This document shows, piece by piece, positions 6,659-14,340 of a stretch of 18,243 nt of DNA; the first letter of the stretch is position 1; each line of letters begins with the position of its first letter. The notes under the pieces are model-generated. The model had not been told where the DNA came from, searched no databases, and worked only from the letters and a program-made list of their open reading frames with translations. The position numbers and the translations under genes were made by a program. Source of the stretch: UBA4655 sp964585575 (GTDB lineage Bacteria > Planctomycetota > Planctomycetia > Pirellulales > UBA1268); contig CAZPEM010000059.1 in NCBI GenBank assembly GCA_964585575.1, positions 1 to 18,243 on the forward strand, read 5' to 3'.

Positions 6659-7312
6659 ATGGGAGGCTTCATGGACGCGGTGCGGTATCTCCTCGACGTC
6701 TTTCTCCATCTCGACGAGCACCTTCATGCCGTGATGGAGTCCTGGGGCCCGTGGACCTACGTGCTCCTATTCACGATCATCCTCTGCGAGACCGGGCTCG
6801 TGGTGACGCCGTTCCTGCCGGGCGACTCGCTGCTCTTCGCCGCGGGCGCCCTCGCCGCGATCTATCCCGACCACCTCGACATCGTGATCCTGCTCGGCCT
6901 CTTGTTCGTGGCCGCGGTTCTCGGCGACACGCTCAACTACGCGATCGGCCGTTGGGCGGGGCCGCGGGCCTTCCGGATGAACACGTGGTTCCTCAAGCAC
7001 GAGAACCTCGAAAAGACCAGGGCCTTCTACGACAAGCACGGCGGCAAGACGATCGTGCTCGCCAGGTTCGTGCCGATCATCCGCACGTTCGCGCCGTTCG
7101 TGGCGGGCGTGGGCCGGATGCACTACCCGCAGTTTCTCTGGTTCAACGTCCTCGGCGGGCTGCTCTGGGTGGCGAGCTGCACGCTGGCCGGCTACTTCTT
7201 CGGCAACGTCCCGATCGTCAAGGAGCACTTCGAGCTCGTCGTCGTGGGGATCGTGCTCATGTCCCTGCTCCCGCTCGCCTACGAGATGTGGGCGACGCGG
7301 CGAGCTCGTTGA
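6659..7312 (+). CDS. DedA-family (VTT domain) membrane protein
   Basis: DedA proteins are polytopic inner-membrane proteins; several members recycle undecaprenyl phosphate or support membrane potential and pH homeostasis. This one has 217 residues, typical for the family. Conserved features are Glu44 in ILCETGLVV, the FLPGDSLLFAAGAL block (Asp56), GDTLNYAIGRWAG, and RFVPIIRTFAPFVAGVGRM with Arg136 and Arg142. These acidic and basic residues match those known to be essential in E. coli members. The ATG at 6659 lacks a good ribosome site; the ATG at 6671 has GGAGG only 4 nt before it, so the start is uncertain by four codons. It lies 14 nt after blh and is probably in the rhodopsin operon. Its last 56 bp overlap the convergent glnE gene. 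Confidence 0.9.
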   Translation: MGGFMDAVRYLLDVFLHLDEHLHAVMESWGPWTYVLLFTIILCETGLVVTPFLPGDSLLFAAGALAAIYPDHLDIVILLGLLFVAAVLGDTLNYAIGRWAGPRAFRMNTWFLKHENLEKTRAFYDKHGGKTIVLARFVPIIRTFAPFVAGVGRMHYPQFLWFNVLGGLLWVASCTLAGYFFGNVPIVKEHFELVVVGIVLMSLLPLAYEMWATRRAR

Positions 7313-10300
7313 AGACCGCCTCGAACTCGCGGCGGGTGCGGGCGGTGAGCGATCGGAGGTCGGTCGTGAGCTGCTCGGTGGACGCGTAGCCGAGCAGGTG
7401 GGCGAGCTTCGCCTGCTCCTCGGACGACTTCGGAAACTCGTGCCGTGCCGCCGCTTCCATCAGCCTCAGCCTCCCCTCGATCGCGCGGAGCACGCGGTAG
7501 GAGGTCTCGAGAAACTCGAACCGCTCGTCGCCGACATGCCCGGCTTCGTGGGCCGCCTCGAGCCCGCGAAGCGTCTCGGTGACGCGGAGGGCCGGCTCGC
7601 CGCCGCCGTGGGCGAGCTGCAGGGCCTGCACGGCGAACTCGATGTCGACCACGCCCCCCGGTCCACGCTTGAGGTTCGTCGCCGCCGCCCCCTCCTCCAT
7701 CCGATACCGCATCCGCCGGATCGCCTCGAGCTCGTCCGCGGACCAATCCCGCTCGTACGCCGCCTTCGCCACGATCTCCATCGCTCGCTTCGCCGACGAC
7801 TGCGATCCGACGACGACCCTCGCCTTCGTGAGCGCCTGCCGCTCCCAGACCGCGGCCGGGCCGTCGGGGGCGAAGTAGCGGTCGAACGAGTCGAGAGAGG
7901 TCGCGGTCGCGCCGCTGCGACCGCTCGGCCGCAGGCGGGAATCCATCTCGTAGAGCCTGCCGTGCGGCCCGAACGCATTCGACGCCTTCAGCACGCGACG
8001 GGCGAGCTCGCTGAAGAAGTGGGCGTTCGTCGTGCTGTCGGCCGTCTTCCCTCCGCGTCGGGGCTGGAAGGTGATGCCGTCGTGGTCGTAGAGAAACACC
8101 AGATCGACGTCGCTGTGGTAGTTCATCTCACGGCCGCCGAACTTCCCCATCGCGAGCACGATCGGCTCCGCCCGCATCCCGACGCTCGCGCCCTCGCCCA
8201 CCATCGGCTCGCCGAGCCTGTCGACGAGCCTCGCCTCCTCGCGGGCCACGAGCTTTCGGAGGATCGTTTCCGCGACGTCGGAGAGGGCGGCGGTGGTCTG
8301 CGTGACGTCCTGCTTGCCGAGGATGTCGCGGACGCCGATCCGGAGCTGCTGCGATGCCTTGAAGGCGTGGAGAATCGGTTCGATATCGACCGCTCCGCGG
8401 CAGAGCTCCTCGAGGCCCATCTCGATCTCCGCCTTCGTCGGCAGCCGGCCGATCATGAGGCAGTCGAGCAGTTCGTCGATCATCCCGGGGTTGCCGACGA
8501 GGATTCCGGAGAGGAACGGGCTCGAGGCGCAGACGCTCACGTAGAGTTCCAGCGAGGGCGGGTGGAAGCTGAAGAGCTCCCAGAGCACTCCCTTGCCGCC
8601 GAGCGACTCGCTGACGGTCGCGAGATTCACGAGTGTGGCGTCGGGGTCGGGCGTCTTCCCGATCGCCGTGAGCAGTCGCGGGGCGATCGCCGCGAGGAAG
8701 TGGCGGCAGCGGCGGGTCGAGAGAAACCGGATCTTCTCCTCGGCCAGCGATTGAAGGTGACGGTAGGCGGCCGCGGAATCGCGGAAGCCATGCCGGCCGA
8801 GCAGCTCGCGGACGGTCACAGGATCGGGATCCGGATCGAGCACGAGATCGACCTCCGGATCGGGATCGGGCTCGTCGGGAAAGGCGTCGTGCAGCAGGTG
8901 GTCGAGGATCTGGCGGTCGAGCGAGGTCGCCTCCGCGATCGCGTGATCGAAGGCGGCGAGCCCGTCGGGCCCCTTCGGGTGGCCCATCCGCACGGCCAGC
9001 CTCCCGCGGTCCTCGTCCGAGTCCGGCAGCGAATGGGTTCGCAGGTCGTAGAGGATCTGCAGCCGGTGCTCGACGGACCGCAGGAGGGTGTAGTTGGTTT
9101 CGAGGATGCCCCGCTCCTGGTCGGTCAGCGCGCCCGCCTCCGCGAGGCGTCGGATGGCGTCGAGCGTGTTGGGAGTGCGGACCCCCGGCGAGTCGCCGCC
9201 GTTGAGCAGCTGGAGAAACTGGATCGCGAACTCGATGTCGCGGATGCCGCCGCGGCCGATCTTCACGTCCCTCGCCTCGGCCCCCTCCGTCTTCGCCCGC
9301 TGCTCGATCTTCCGCTTGAGCGCCTTGATGCCGCTGATGTCGGCCCGCGAGAGCCACCGGTGGTAGATCCACGGCTCCAGCTGCTCCAGGAGACGTCGGC
9401 CGAGCGATTCGTCGCCGGCGGCGGGCCTCGCCTTGAGCCATGCCTGACGCTGCCAGGTGCGGCCGAGCTCATCGAAGTACTGGAGCGTCGCGTCGAGCGA
9501 CATCGCCGCGGGGCCCTTCTCCCCGAGCGGCCGCAGCCGCAGGTCGACGCGGTAGGCGATTCCGAGCTCGTTCGTCCCGCCGACGAGCCGCACCACCTCG
9601 CGGACCACCCGCTCGAAGAACTCGTGGTTCGTCGAGCTTCTCGGCCCGTCCACCTTGCCATCGGCCGAGTAGACGAAGACGAGGTCGATGTCGCTCGAGT
9701 AGTTGAGCTCCCGTCCGCCGAGCTTGCCGAGCGCCACGACCGCGAGCGTGGCCGGTCTGCCGGAGGGCTCCCGCGGTGTGCCCCACTGGGCCGAAACACG
9801 CCGCAGCGCCGCATCCACCGCCGCCGCGAGCACCGCGTCGGCCAGGTGGGAAAGCTGCAAGGTGACGGTCTCGAGCCGCTGTCCGGCGACCACGTCGCCG
9901 TAGGCGATCCGCAGGATCTCCCGCCGCTTGAACCGGCGGATCGACTGCATCACGGCGTCGCCGTCGCCGAGCATCGCCGTCAGGGCCCTGGCCTCGGAGA
10001 CGACCGCCTCTCGCGATTCCGGCCTCCCCTCGCCGAGTCGCACCTGCTCCCAGGCCTCCGGGTCTTCGACGACGAGCGAGGAGAGGAACGGGCCCGTCGA
10101 GAAGATCCTCATCAGGATCGCGAGGCTGGCCGGGTCGCGGTCGAAGAGCGCGACCGCCGAGAGGGGCGTCCTGGCCGCGGCGACGTAGCGGGCGAGCTCC
10201 CGCAGGCACCGGTCGGGATCCGAAGTCTCCGGCAGGATCGAGAGCAGCCTCGCGGCGAGCGAGCCGAGCAGGTCGAGCGTGACCCCTCCTTCGGCGATCG

Positions 10301-10439
10301 TGAGCAGCACCCGCTGGGCGGCCGCGGGATCGGAGAGTCCCGCCCTGCGAGCCCATTCCGCCGCGACGCGGGCGTCGTCGAGCAGTCGACGCATCCCGTC
10401 GATCGTGATCGACGGCGCGGATGGGTCACGGTTCGGCAT
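7257..10439 (-). CDS. glnE: Bifunctional glutamine synthetase adenylyltransferase/deadenylase GlnE
   Basis: GlnE attaches AMP to, and removes it from, glutamine synthetase in response to PII and glutamine, tuning nitrogen assimilation in the cytoplasm. Both nucleotidyltransferase domains are visible: GKLGGRELNYSSDIDLVFVY near residues 239-258 (N-terminal, deadenylating in E. coli) and GKFGGREMNYHSDVDLVFLY near 760-785 (C-terminal, adenylating). Each keeps the metal-binding SDxD motif. The linker has the family's helical GDSPGVRTPNTLDAIRRLAEAGAL stretch. At 1060 residues it is about 110 longer than the E. coli protein (946). I chose the ATG at 10439; a GTG two codons earlier is also in frame. 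No Shine-Dalgarno is seen; the upstream 35 nt are repeats of the miaB stop/glnE start junction. No glnA or glnB is in the window. Confidence 0.95.
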   Translation of the reverse strand: MPNRDPSAPSITIDGMRRLLDDARVAAEWARRAGLSDPAAAQRVLLTIAEGGVTLDLLGSLAARLLSILPETSDPDRCLRELARYVAAARTPLSAVALFDRDPASLAILMRIFSTGPFLSSLVVEDPEAWEQVRLGEGRPESREAVVSEARALTAMLGDGDAVMQSIRRFKRREILRIAYGDVVAGQRLETVTLQLSHLADAVLAAAVDAALRRVSAQWGTPREPSGRPATLAVVALGKLGGRELNYSSDIDLVFVYSADGKVDGPRSSTNHEFFERVVREVVRLVGGTNELGIAYRVDLRLRPLGEKGPAAMSLDATLQYFDELGRTWQRQAWLKARPAAGDESLGRRLLEQLEPWIYHRWLSRADISGIKALKRKIEQRAKTEGAEARDVKIGRGGIRDIEFAIQFLQLLNGGDSPGVRTPNTLDAIRRLAEAGALTDQERGILETNYTLLRSVEHRLQILYDLRTHSLPDSDEDRGRLAVRMGHPKGPDGLAAFDHAIAEATSLDRQILDHLLHDAFPDEPDPDPEVDLVLDPDPDPVTVRELLGRHGFRDSAAAYRHLQSLAEEKIRFLSTRRCRHFLAAIAPRLLTAIGKTPDPDATLVNLATVSESLGGKGVLWELFSFHPPSLELYVSVCASSPFLSGILVGNPGMIDELLDCLMIGRLPTKAEIEMGLEELCRGAVDIEPILHAFKASQQLRIGVRDILGKQDVTQTTAALSDVAETILRKLVAREEARLVDRLGEPMVGEGASVGMRAEPIVLAMGKFGGREMNYHSDVDLVFLYDHDGITFQPRRGGKTADSTTNAHFFSELARRVLKASNAFGPHGRLYEMDSRLRPSGRSGATATSLDSFDRYFAPDGPAAVWERQALTKARVVVGSQSSAKRAMEIVAKAAYERDWSADELEAIRRMRYRMEEGAAATNLKRGPGGVVDIEFAVQALQLAHGGGEPALRVTETLRGLEAAHEAGHVGDERFEFLETSYRVLRAIEGRLRLMEAAARHEFPKSSEEQAKLAHLLGYASTEQLTTDLRSLTARTRREFEAVFNELAASPTSRRRAGAGT

Positions 10440-10486
10440 GGTCACAGTGCGGCATGGTCACAGCTGCGGCATTGTCACAGCTGCGG
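10432..10486 (-). repeat. Imperfect 16/17-bp tandem repeat duplicating the miaB-stop/glnE-start junction
   Basis: On the plus strand, copies close to TGCGGCATGGTCACAGC occupy about 10432-10447 (16 bp, two mismatches), 10448-10464 and 10465-10481 (one mismatch), followed by a 5-bp remnant. Read on the minus strand, each copy is close to GCTGTGACCATGCCGCA, so each contains TGA, then ATG. The outermost TGA ends miaB and the innermost ATG starts glnE. The space between the two genes is made only of these copies. Confidence 0.92.
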
Positions 10487-11911
10487 GAGCACTCCCGAAA
10501 GCGTCCAGGAGCCGGCGGCGATGACGTCGACGTCGAGAATCCTCCCGATGAGACGTTCGGGGCCGTCGAAGACGACGATCCGGTCGCACATCGTGCGGCC
10601 GGCGAGCTGCCGGACACGATCTGCCTCCCGGTCGGGAGCGGCTCCGACGCCGGCGCCGGCATCCTCGTCGCGCCGCGCCGCCTTCTCCTCGCGGGGGCTC
10701 AGTCCCTCGACGAGCACCCGCTGCCGCGTGGCGACGAATCCCGCGTTGCCGGCGAGGCTGGCCTCTGCCTGCGCCTCGAGAAGCACGCGGTTCCGCTCCC
10801 GCTTCACCTCCTCGGGCACGTCGTCGGGCAGCCGCTCGAACGCCTTCGTGCCCGGCCGCGGGCTGTACTTGAAGATGAAGCTGTTCTTGAACTGCAGCCT
10901 CCGCACGAGCTCGACCGTCGCCGCGAACTCCTCGTCGGTCTCGCCGCAGTAGCCCACGATGAAGTCGCTCGTCACGGCGGCGTGCGGGATCGCCTCGCGG
11001 ACGCGGGCGTGCATCTCGAGGTATTCCCCGATGGTGTAGCCACGCTTCATCCGCTTGAGCACCGCGTCTGACCCGTGCTGGGCCGGCACGTGCAGGTAGT
11101 GGCAGACCTTCGGCAGGTCGCGCACCGCCTGGACGAGGTCGTCGGTCATGTCGCGAGGGTAGTTCGTCACGAACCGGATCCGGTCGAGCCCGTCGATCGC
11201 GTCGAGACCCACGAGCAGGTCGGAGAGCCGCGTCGTGCGGCCGCCATCCTTCCAGGAGTAGCTGTTGACCGTCTGCCCGATGAGCGTGATCTCCCGGCAG
11301 CCCTCGGCCACGAGCTTGGAAGCCTCGGCGAAGATCGCCTCCGGCGGCCTCGCCTGCTCCGGACCGCGGACCTTCGGCACGACGCAGAACGCGCAGAACT
11401 TGTCGCAGCCGGTCTGCGTGCGGACGAATGCCTGGAACGGCGTCGGCCGCATGGTCGGGTCGCGGTCGGGGTCATAGCTCTCGAAGCTCCGCGCGACCGC
11501 GTCGCGGCTGCCGGCGGTTCGGTCGAGGCTCACCTCGATCCGCGGTCCGCTTCCGGCGAGCACGTCGTCGACGAGGGCGGGCACCCGGTGCAGCTGCCCC
11601 GGCCCGACGACGAGGTCGACCCAGGGCGCCCGCGTGCGGATGAGGTCCTGGTCCTTCTGCGCCATGCAGCCGAGGACGCCGACCACGAGCTCGGGCCGCT
11701 TCGCCTTCTCGAGTCGCACCCTGCCGAGCGCGGAGTAGACCTTGTCTTCCGCGTGCTGCCTGACCGAGCAGGTGTTGTAGAAGACGGCGTCTGCCTCGGC
11801 GGGCGAACCGGCCGGCTCCCAGCCGCGTCGCCGAAGGGCCGCGACGACGAGCTCGCTGTCGAGCACGTTCATCTGGCAGCCGACGGTTTCGATCCAGAGC
11901 CGCTTCGTCAT
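10475..11911 (-). CDS. miaB: tRNA-2-methylthio-N6-dimethylallyladenosine synthase MiaB
   Basis: MiaB is a radical-SAM methylthiotransferase that adds a 2-methylthio group to isopentenyl-A37 in tRNAs reading UNN codons. In 478 residues (from the ATG) it shows the N-terminal UPF0004 domain with cluster cysteines C12, C48 and C82 (GCQMN, NTCSV, GCMAQ), the radical-SAM motif CDKFCAFC (C169, C173, C176), GQTVNSYSW, and a C-terminal TRAM domain ending RILDVDVIAAGSWTLSG. The TRAM region holds a charged insert of about 30 residues after EGLSPREEKAARR. The ATG at 11911 is preferred because a -10-like TAAAAT ends 7 nt before it and the MTKRLWIETVGCQMN start is typical; a GTG at 11935 is also in frame. 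The strong fmt terminator lies directly upstream. glnE follows after a tandem-repeat junction. Confidence 0.95.
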   Translation of the reverse strand: MTKRLWIETVGCQMNVLDSELVVAALRRRGWEPAGSPAEADAVFYNTCSVRQHAEDKVYSALGRVRLEKAKRPELVVGVLGCMAQKDQDLIRTRAPWVDLVVGPGQLHRVPALVDDVLAGSGPRIEVSLDRTAGSRDAVARSFESYDPDRDPTMRPTPFQAFVRTQTGCDKFCAFCVVPKVRGPEQARPPEAIFAEASKLVAEGCREITLIGQTVNSYSWKDGGRTTRLSDLLVGLDAIDGLDRIRFVTNYPRDMTDDLVQAVRDLPKVCHYLHVPAQHGSDAVLKRMKRGYTIGEYLEMHARVREAIPHAAVTSDFIVGYCGETDEEFAATVELVRRLQFKNSFIFKYSPRPGTKAFERLPDDVPEEVKRERNRVLLEAQAEASLAGNAGFVATRQRVLVEGLSPREEKAARRDEDAGAGVGAAPDREADRVRQLAGRTMCDRIVVFDGPERLIGRILDVDVIAAGSWTLSGVLPQL

Positions 11912-11918
11912 GCGGCCG

Positions 11919-11924
11919 ATTTTA
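11919..11924 (-). promoter_or_regulatory. -10-like TAAAAT directly before the miaB ATG
   Basis: On the minus strand TAAAAT (5 of 6 consensus) ends 7 nt before the ATG at 11911, and no Shine-Dalgarno is present. It lies just beyond the U-tract of the fmt terminator, so miaB needs a promoter here. The expected transcript start falls at or next to the ATG. No clear -35 box. Confidence 0.4.
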
Positions 11925-11939
11925 GCAAGGTTCACCTGG

Positions 11940-11980
11940 AAAAAACGGCGGGGACCGGCCGCCTCGCCGGTCCCCGCCGT
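11940..11980 (-). terminator. Strong intrinsic terminator after fmt
   Basis: CGGCGGGGACCGG (11946-11958) and CCGGTCCCCGCCG (11967-11979) form a perfect 13-bp stem (14 bp with the flanking A:T pair) around an 8-nt loop. On the minus strand it is followed by TTTTTT (11945-11940), the U-tract expected for Rho-independent termination. It lies 29 nt past the fmt stop and separates def-fmt from miaB-glnE. It is the only convincing terminator in the window. Confidence 0.93.
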
Positions 11981-12008
11981 GACGCACCGTTCAGGGAGCC
12001 CAATCAGG

Positions 12009-13103
12009 CTATCGGTTGTCCGCAGGGGGCGTCATCAGCCCAAAACGATCCCCCGGGGCGATCCGCGTTCCCCGCAGGAACTCCCCCGCCGTCATGGATT
12101 TCCTGCCTTCCGGCACGAGCCGGGTGATCATGACGGCCGTGTTTGCTCCAGAGGCGACCCGGATGCCGCTTTCGTCGGCGGCGAGGACCGTCCCGGGCGG
12201 CGAGGCCGGCGATCCGCCAGCGAAAGAGGCAGTATCGGGCGGGGCCGAATCGGGCGAGAGATCCTCGAGCACCACCCGCAGCGGGGCGTGCCCGTCGCGG
12301 AGGAGGAAGGTCGTCGTCCTGGGCCAGGGCTCCATGCCGCGGCGTCGCCGGTCGATCTCCACGGCCGGCCGCGACCAGTCGACGATCGAGTCGGCCTTCG
12401 AGAGCCGGGGGGCGCGGGTGACGGCGGACGGATCCTGCGGCTCGCCGATCGCCGAGGGATCCTCGGCGGCCACGAGACGTTCGATCGACACGAGGACGAG
12501 CGGGGCCCCTAGCTCCGCGAGCCGCGGCTCGAGCTCGGCCGCCGTCTCCCGGGGGCCGATCGGCGTCTCAATCGACGCGAGCACCCGCCCGGCGTCGAGG
12601 GCGGGCGTCATGTGGATCACGCAGACGCCGGTGATCGCGTCGCCGGACAGAATCGCCCACTGCACCGGTGCGGCTCCGCGGTGTCGCGGCAGGAGCGAAC
12701 CGTGCAGGTTGATCCCGCCGAGCCGCGGGATCGCGAGCAGCTCCGGCGAGAGGATCTGGCCGTAATCGCAGACGACGAAGAGGTCGCCGGCGAGGCCGCG
12801 GACGGCCGCCACCGCCCCTGCCTCATTCACGTCGGCCGGATCGATCACGGGAATGCCGACGGCCTCGGCGGTTTCTCGGACCGGGTTCGGCGGCGGCCTG
12901 CGGCCGGGTGCCGAGCGGGCCGGCCGCGTGACGACCGCGACGACGCGATGACGTGAGGCCATGAGCCGGCGGAGCATCGGCACGGCGAACGGTCCCGTGG
13001 CCATCACGACGAGATCGAGCGGGGCTGGACGGCCTGCGGCGTCGGCGGCCGCGAACGCCCCGCCCTCGTGTGCAGGGGCTGCCGGAGGGCTCACGCGAGG
13101 CAC
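12009..13103 (-). CDS. fmt: Methionyl-tRNA formyltransferase Fmt
   Basis: Fmt formylates initiator Met-tRNA using 10-formyltetrahydrofolate. The catalytic triad is visible: Asn132 and His134 in INLHGSLLPRHRGAAP and Asp170 in PALDAGRVL (numbered from the GTG at 13103). The N-terminal VMATGPFAVPML corresponds to the usual GTPxFAVP motif, and GQILSPELLAIPRLGGIN is typical. The protein is 364 residues against 315 in E. coli, partly from about 28 extra N-terminal Ala/Pro-rich residues. A second in-frame GTG at 13094 overlaps the def stop as GTGA and may be the true start (361 residues). def lies directly upstream and the product of one enzyme is the substrate route for the other. A strong terminator follows the gene. 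Confidence 0.94.
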   Translation of the reverse strand: MPRVSPPAAPAHEGGAFAAADAAGRPAPLDLVVMATGPFAVPMLRRLMASRHRVVAVVTRPARSAPGRRPPPNPVRETAEAVGIPVIDPADVNEAGAVAAVRGLAGDLFVVCDYGQILSPELLAIPRLGGINLHGSLLPRHRGAAPVQWAILSGDAITGVCVIHMTPALDAGRVLASIETPIGPRETAAELEPRLAELGAPLVLVSIERLVAAEDPSAIGEPQDPSAVTRAPRLSKADSIVDWSRPAVEIDRRRRGMEPWPRTTTFLLRDGHAPLRVVLEDLSPDSAPPDTASFAGGSPASPPGTVLAADESGIRVASGANTAVMITRLVPEGRKSMTAGEFLRGTRIAPGDRFGLMTPPADNR

Positions 13104-13714
13104 CGGGCTTGTTCGAGCGCGTCGAGCCTGGCGTTGATCGCGTCGTCGTCGGGCAGTTCACCCCGTGCCTGCCGGCCGTCGAAGAGCACCCGCAGCTCGT
13201 CGAGTGTGCGACGGGCCTCGATCGCGGCGGCCTCGGGGAGGCGGTCGGTGAAAAGCCGACCCTCGAGGTGGTCGAATTCGTGCTGCACGACGCGGGCCAG
13301 GAAGCCGTCGAGATCGAATCTGACCTGCTCGCCGTCGAGGGTCCAGGCGTCGATCATCACCTTCTGCGGTCGCCGCACGTCCTGCCTCAGGCCCGGCAGG
13401 CTCAGGCAGCCCTCCTCCTGCACGGCCGTGCCCCGGGGCCGGCTCAGCGACGGGTTGATGAAGACCAACTCCTCCCCCTCGTCGGGACGGCCGGTCACGT
13501 TGACGACGAACATCCGGTAGGGAAGGGCCACCTGGTTGGCGGCAAGCCCGACCCCGCCGGAGGCGTACATGATCGAGAACATCTGCTCGACCGCGTCCAC
13601 GACCGCGTCGTCGATCCTCGCCAGGGGGCGGGATTTCCGAAACAGCGCCGGGTGCGGATACTCGACGAGCGAGAGGCGTCCGATGTCTGCGGCTGGCGTG
13701 CCGGTGTGATCCAT
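13091..13714 (-). CDS. def: Peptide deformylase Def
   Basis: Def removes the formyl group from nascent proteins at the ribosome exit. All three family motifs are present in the 207-residue protein: GVGLAANQ (about 54-61, Gln61), EGCLS with metal ligand Cys103 (101-105), and QHEFDHL with His145, catalytic Glu146 and His149. The length is somewhat above the E. coli enzyme (169) because of a C-terminal tail of about 35 residues, common in other phyla. The start is the ATG at 13714; a -10-like TAGACT ends 6 nt before it and there is no Shine-Dalgarno, which suggests a leaderless mRNA. The stop overlaps the start of fmt. The gene diverges from pgpA over 50 bp. Confidence 0.96.
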   Translation of the reverse strand: MDHTGTPAADIGRLSLVEYPHPALFRKSRPLARIDDAVVDAVEQMFSIMYASGGVGLAANQVALPYRMFVVNVTGRPDEGEELVFINPSLSRPRGTAVQEEGCLSLPGLRQDVRRPQKVMIDAWTLDGEQVRFDLDGFLARVVQHEFDHLEGRLFTDRLPEAAAIEARRTLDELRVLFDGRQARGELPDDDAINARLDALEQARCLA

Positions 13715-13720
13715 GACGAT

Positions 13721-13726
13721 AGTCTA
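13721..13726 (-). promoter_or_regulatory. -10-like TAGACT directly before the def ATG
   Basis: On the minus strand TAGACT (4 of 6 consensus) ends 6 nt before the ATG, with no ribosome binding site. The predicted transcript start coincides with the ATG. The def-pgpA intergenic space is only 50 bp, so a promoter for def must be close. No -35 box is obvious. Confidence 0.35.
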
Positions 13727-13764
13727 CGCGACGTCCGACGACTCTTCCCGGGGCACCGAGCATC

Positions 13765-14286
13765 ATGGCTGAATTCCGCGAGGAATGGACCGCGCCGAGC
13801 GTCGTGGCCGCCACCTTCCTGTGGCTCGGACGGATCCCGTTCGCCCCCGGCACCTGGGGCGCGATGGCGGGCGTCGGCGTCTCGCTCGCGACCGGGGCGG
13901 CGGCGGCGGGGCTCGCCGGGTGGGCATCGAGGCCGGAGGCGTCCACGGCGATCGAGGCCGCGATGCTCGTCGCGGCGAACCTCGTGGGCATCCCGATCTG
14001 CTCCGCCGCTGCACGCCGGCTCGGCCGCGGGAGCGACCCGGGGTCGATCGTGATCGACGAGGCGTTGAGCCTGCCTCTGGGCATGCTCGTCGTTCCGTTT
14101 GGCGACCGCTCGCTCCCGGTGCTCGTCGCGGGCTGGGTCCTCCACCGGGTTTTCGACATCTCGAAGCCATTCCCCTGCCGCAGGCTCGAGCACCTGCCGG
14201 GGGGGCTCGGGGTGATGGCCGACGACTGGGCCGCGGCCGCGTGGATGGCCGCCGCGATGCTCGCCTGGCAGGCCGCCGGGGCCTGA
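13765..14286 (+). CDS. pgpA: Phosphatidylglycerophosphatase A
   Basis: PgpA dephosphorylates phosphatidylglycerophosphate to phosphatidylglycerol at the inner membrane. The 173-residue protein has the typical motif series: RIPFAPGTWGAMAG (about 23-36), DPGSIVIDEALSLPL (91-105), HRVFDISKPFPCRRLE (127-142) and GGLGVMADDWAAAAW (146-160), with acidic residues Asp98, Glu99, Asp153 and Asp154. Hydrophobic stretches near 35-52, 64-80, 100-125 and 158-171 fit its membrane helices. The start is the ATG at 13765; there is no convincing Shine-Dalgarno. The gene stands opposite def and 54 bp before the next gene. Confidence 0.92.
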   Translation: MAEFREEWTAPSVVAATFLWLGRIPFAPGTWGAMAGVGVSLATGAAAAGLAGWASRPEASTAIEAAMLVAANLVGIPICSAAARRLGRGSDPGSIVIDEALSLPLGMLVVPFGDRSLPVLVAGWVLHRVFDISKPFPCRRLEHLPGGLGVMADDWAAAAWMAAAMLAWQAAGA

Positions 14287-14327
14287 GGCCGCGGGGCGGT
14301 CTCTTGCGTGGAGGTTCGCCGTGCGGG

Positions 14328-14333
14328 TGTAAT
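14328..14333 (+). promoter_or_regulatory. -10-like TGTAAT directly before the ATG at 14341
   Basis: TGTAAT matches the -10 consensus at 5 of 6 positions and ends 7 nt before the ATG at 14341, with no Shine-Dalgarno. The expected transcript would start at about the A of the ATG. It supports 14341 over the upstream in-frame GTG at 14308 as start. Confidence 0.4.
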
Positions 14334-14340
14334 TCCCTCG

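Noticed and set aside
7398..10952. Very long plus-strand open frame opposite glnE and the end of miaB
   Set aside because: The opposite strand encodes GlnE and MiaB with all their motifs. The antisense protein has only low-complexity Arg/Ala/Glu-rich sequence.
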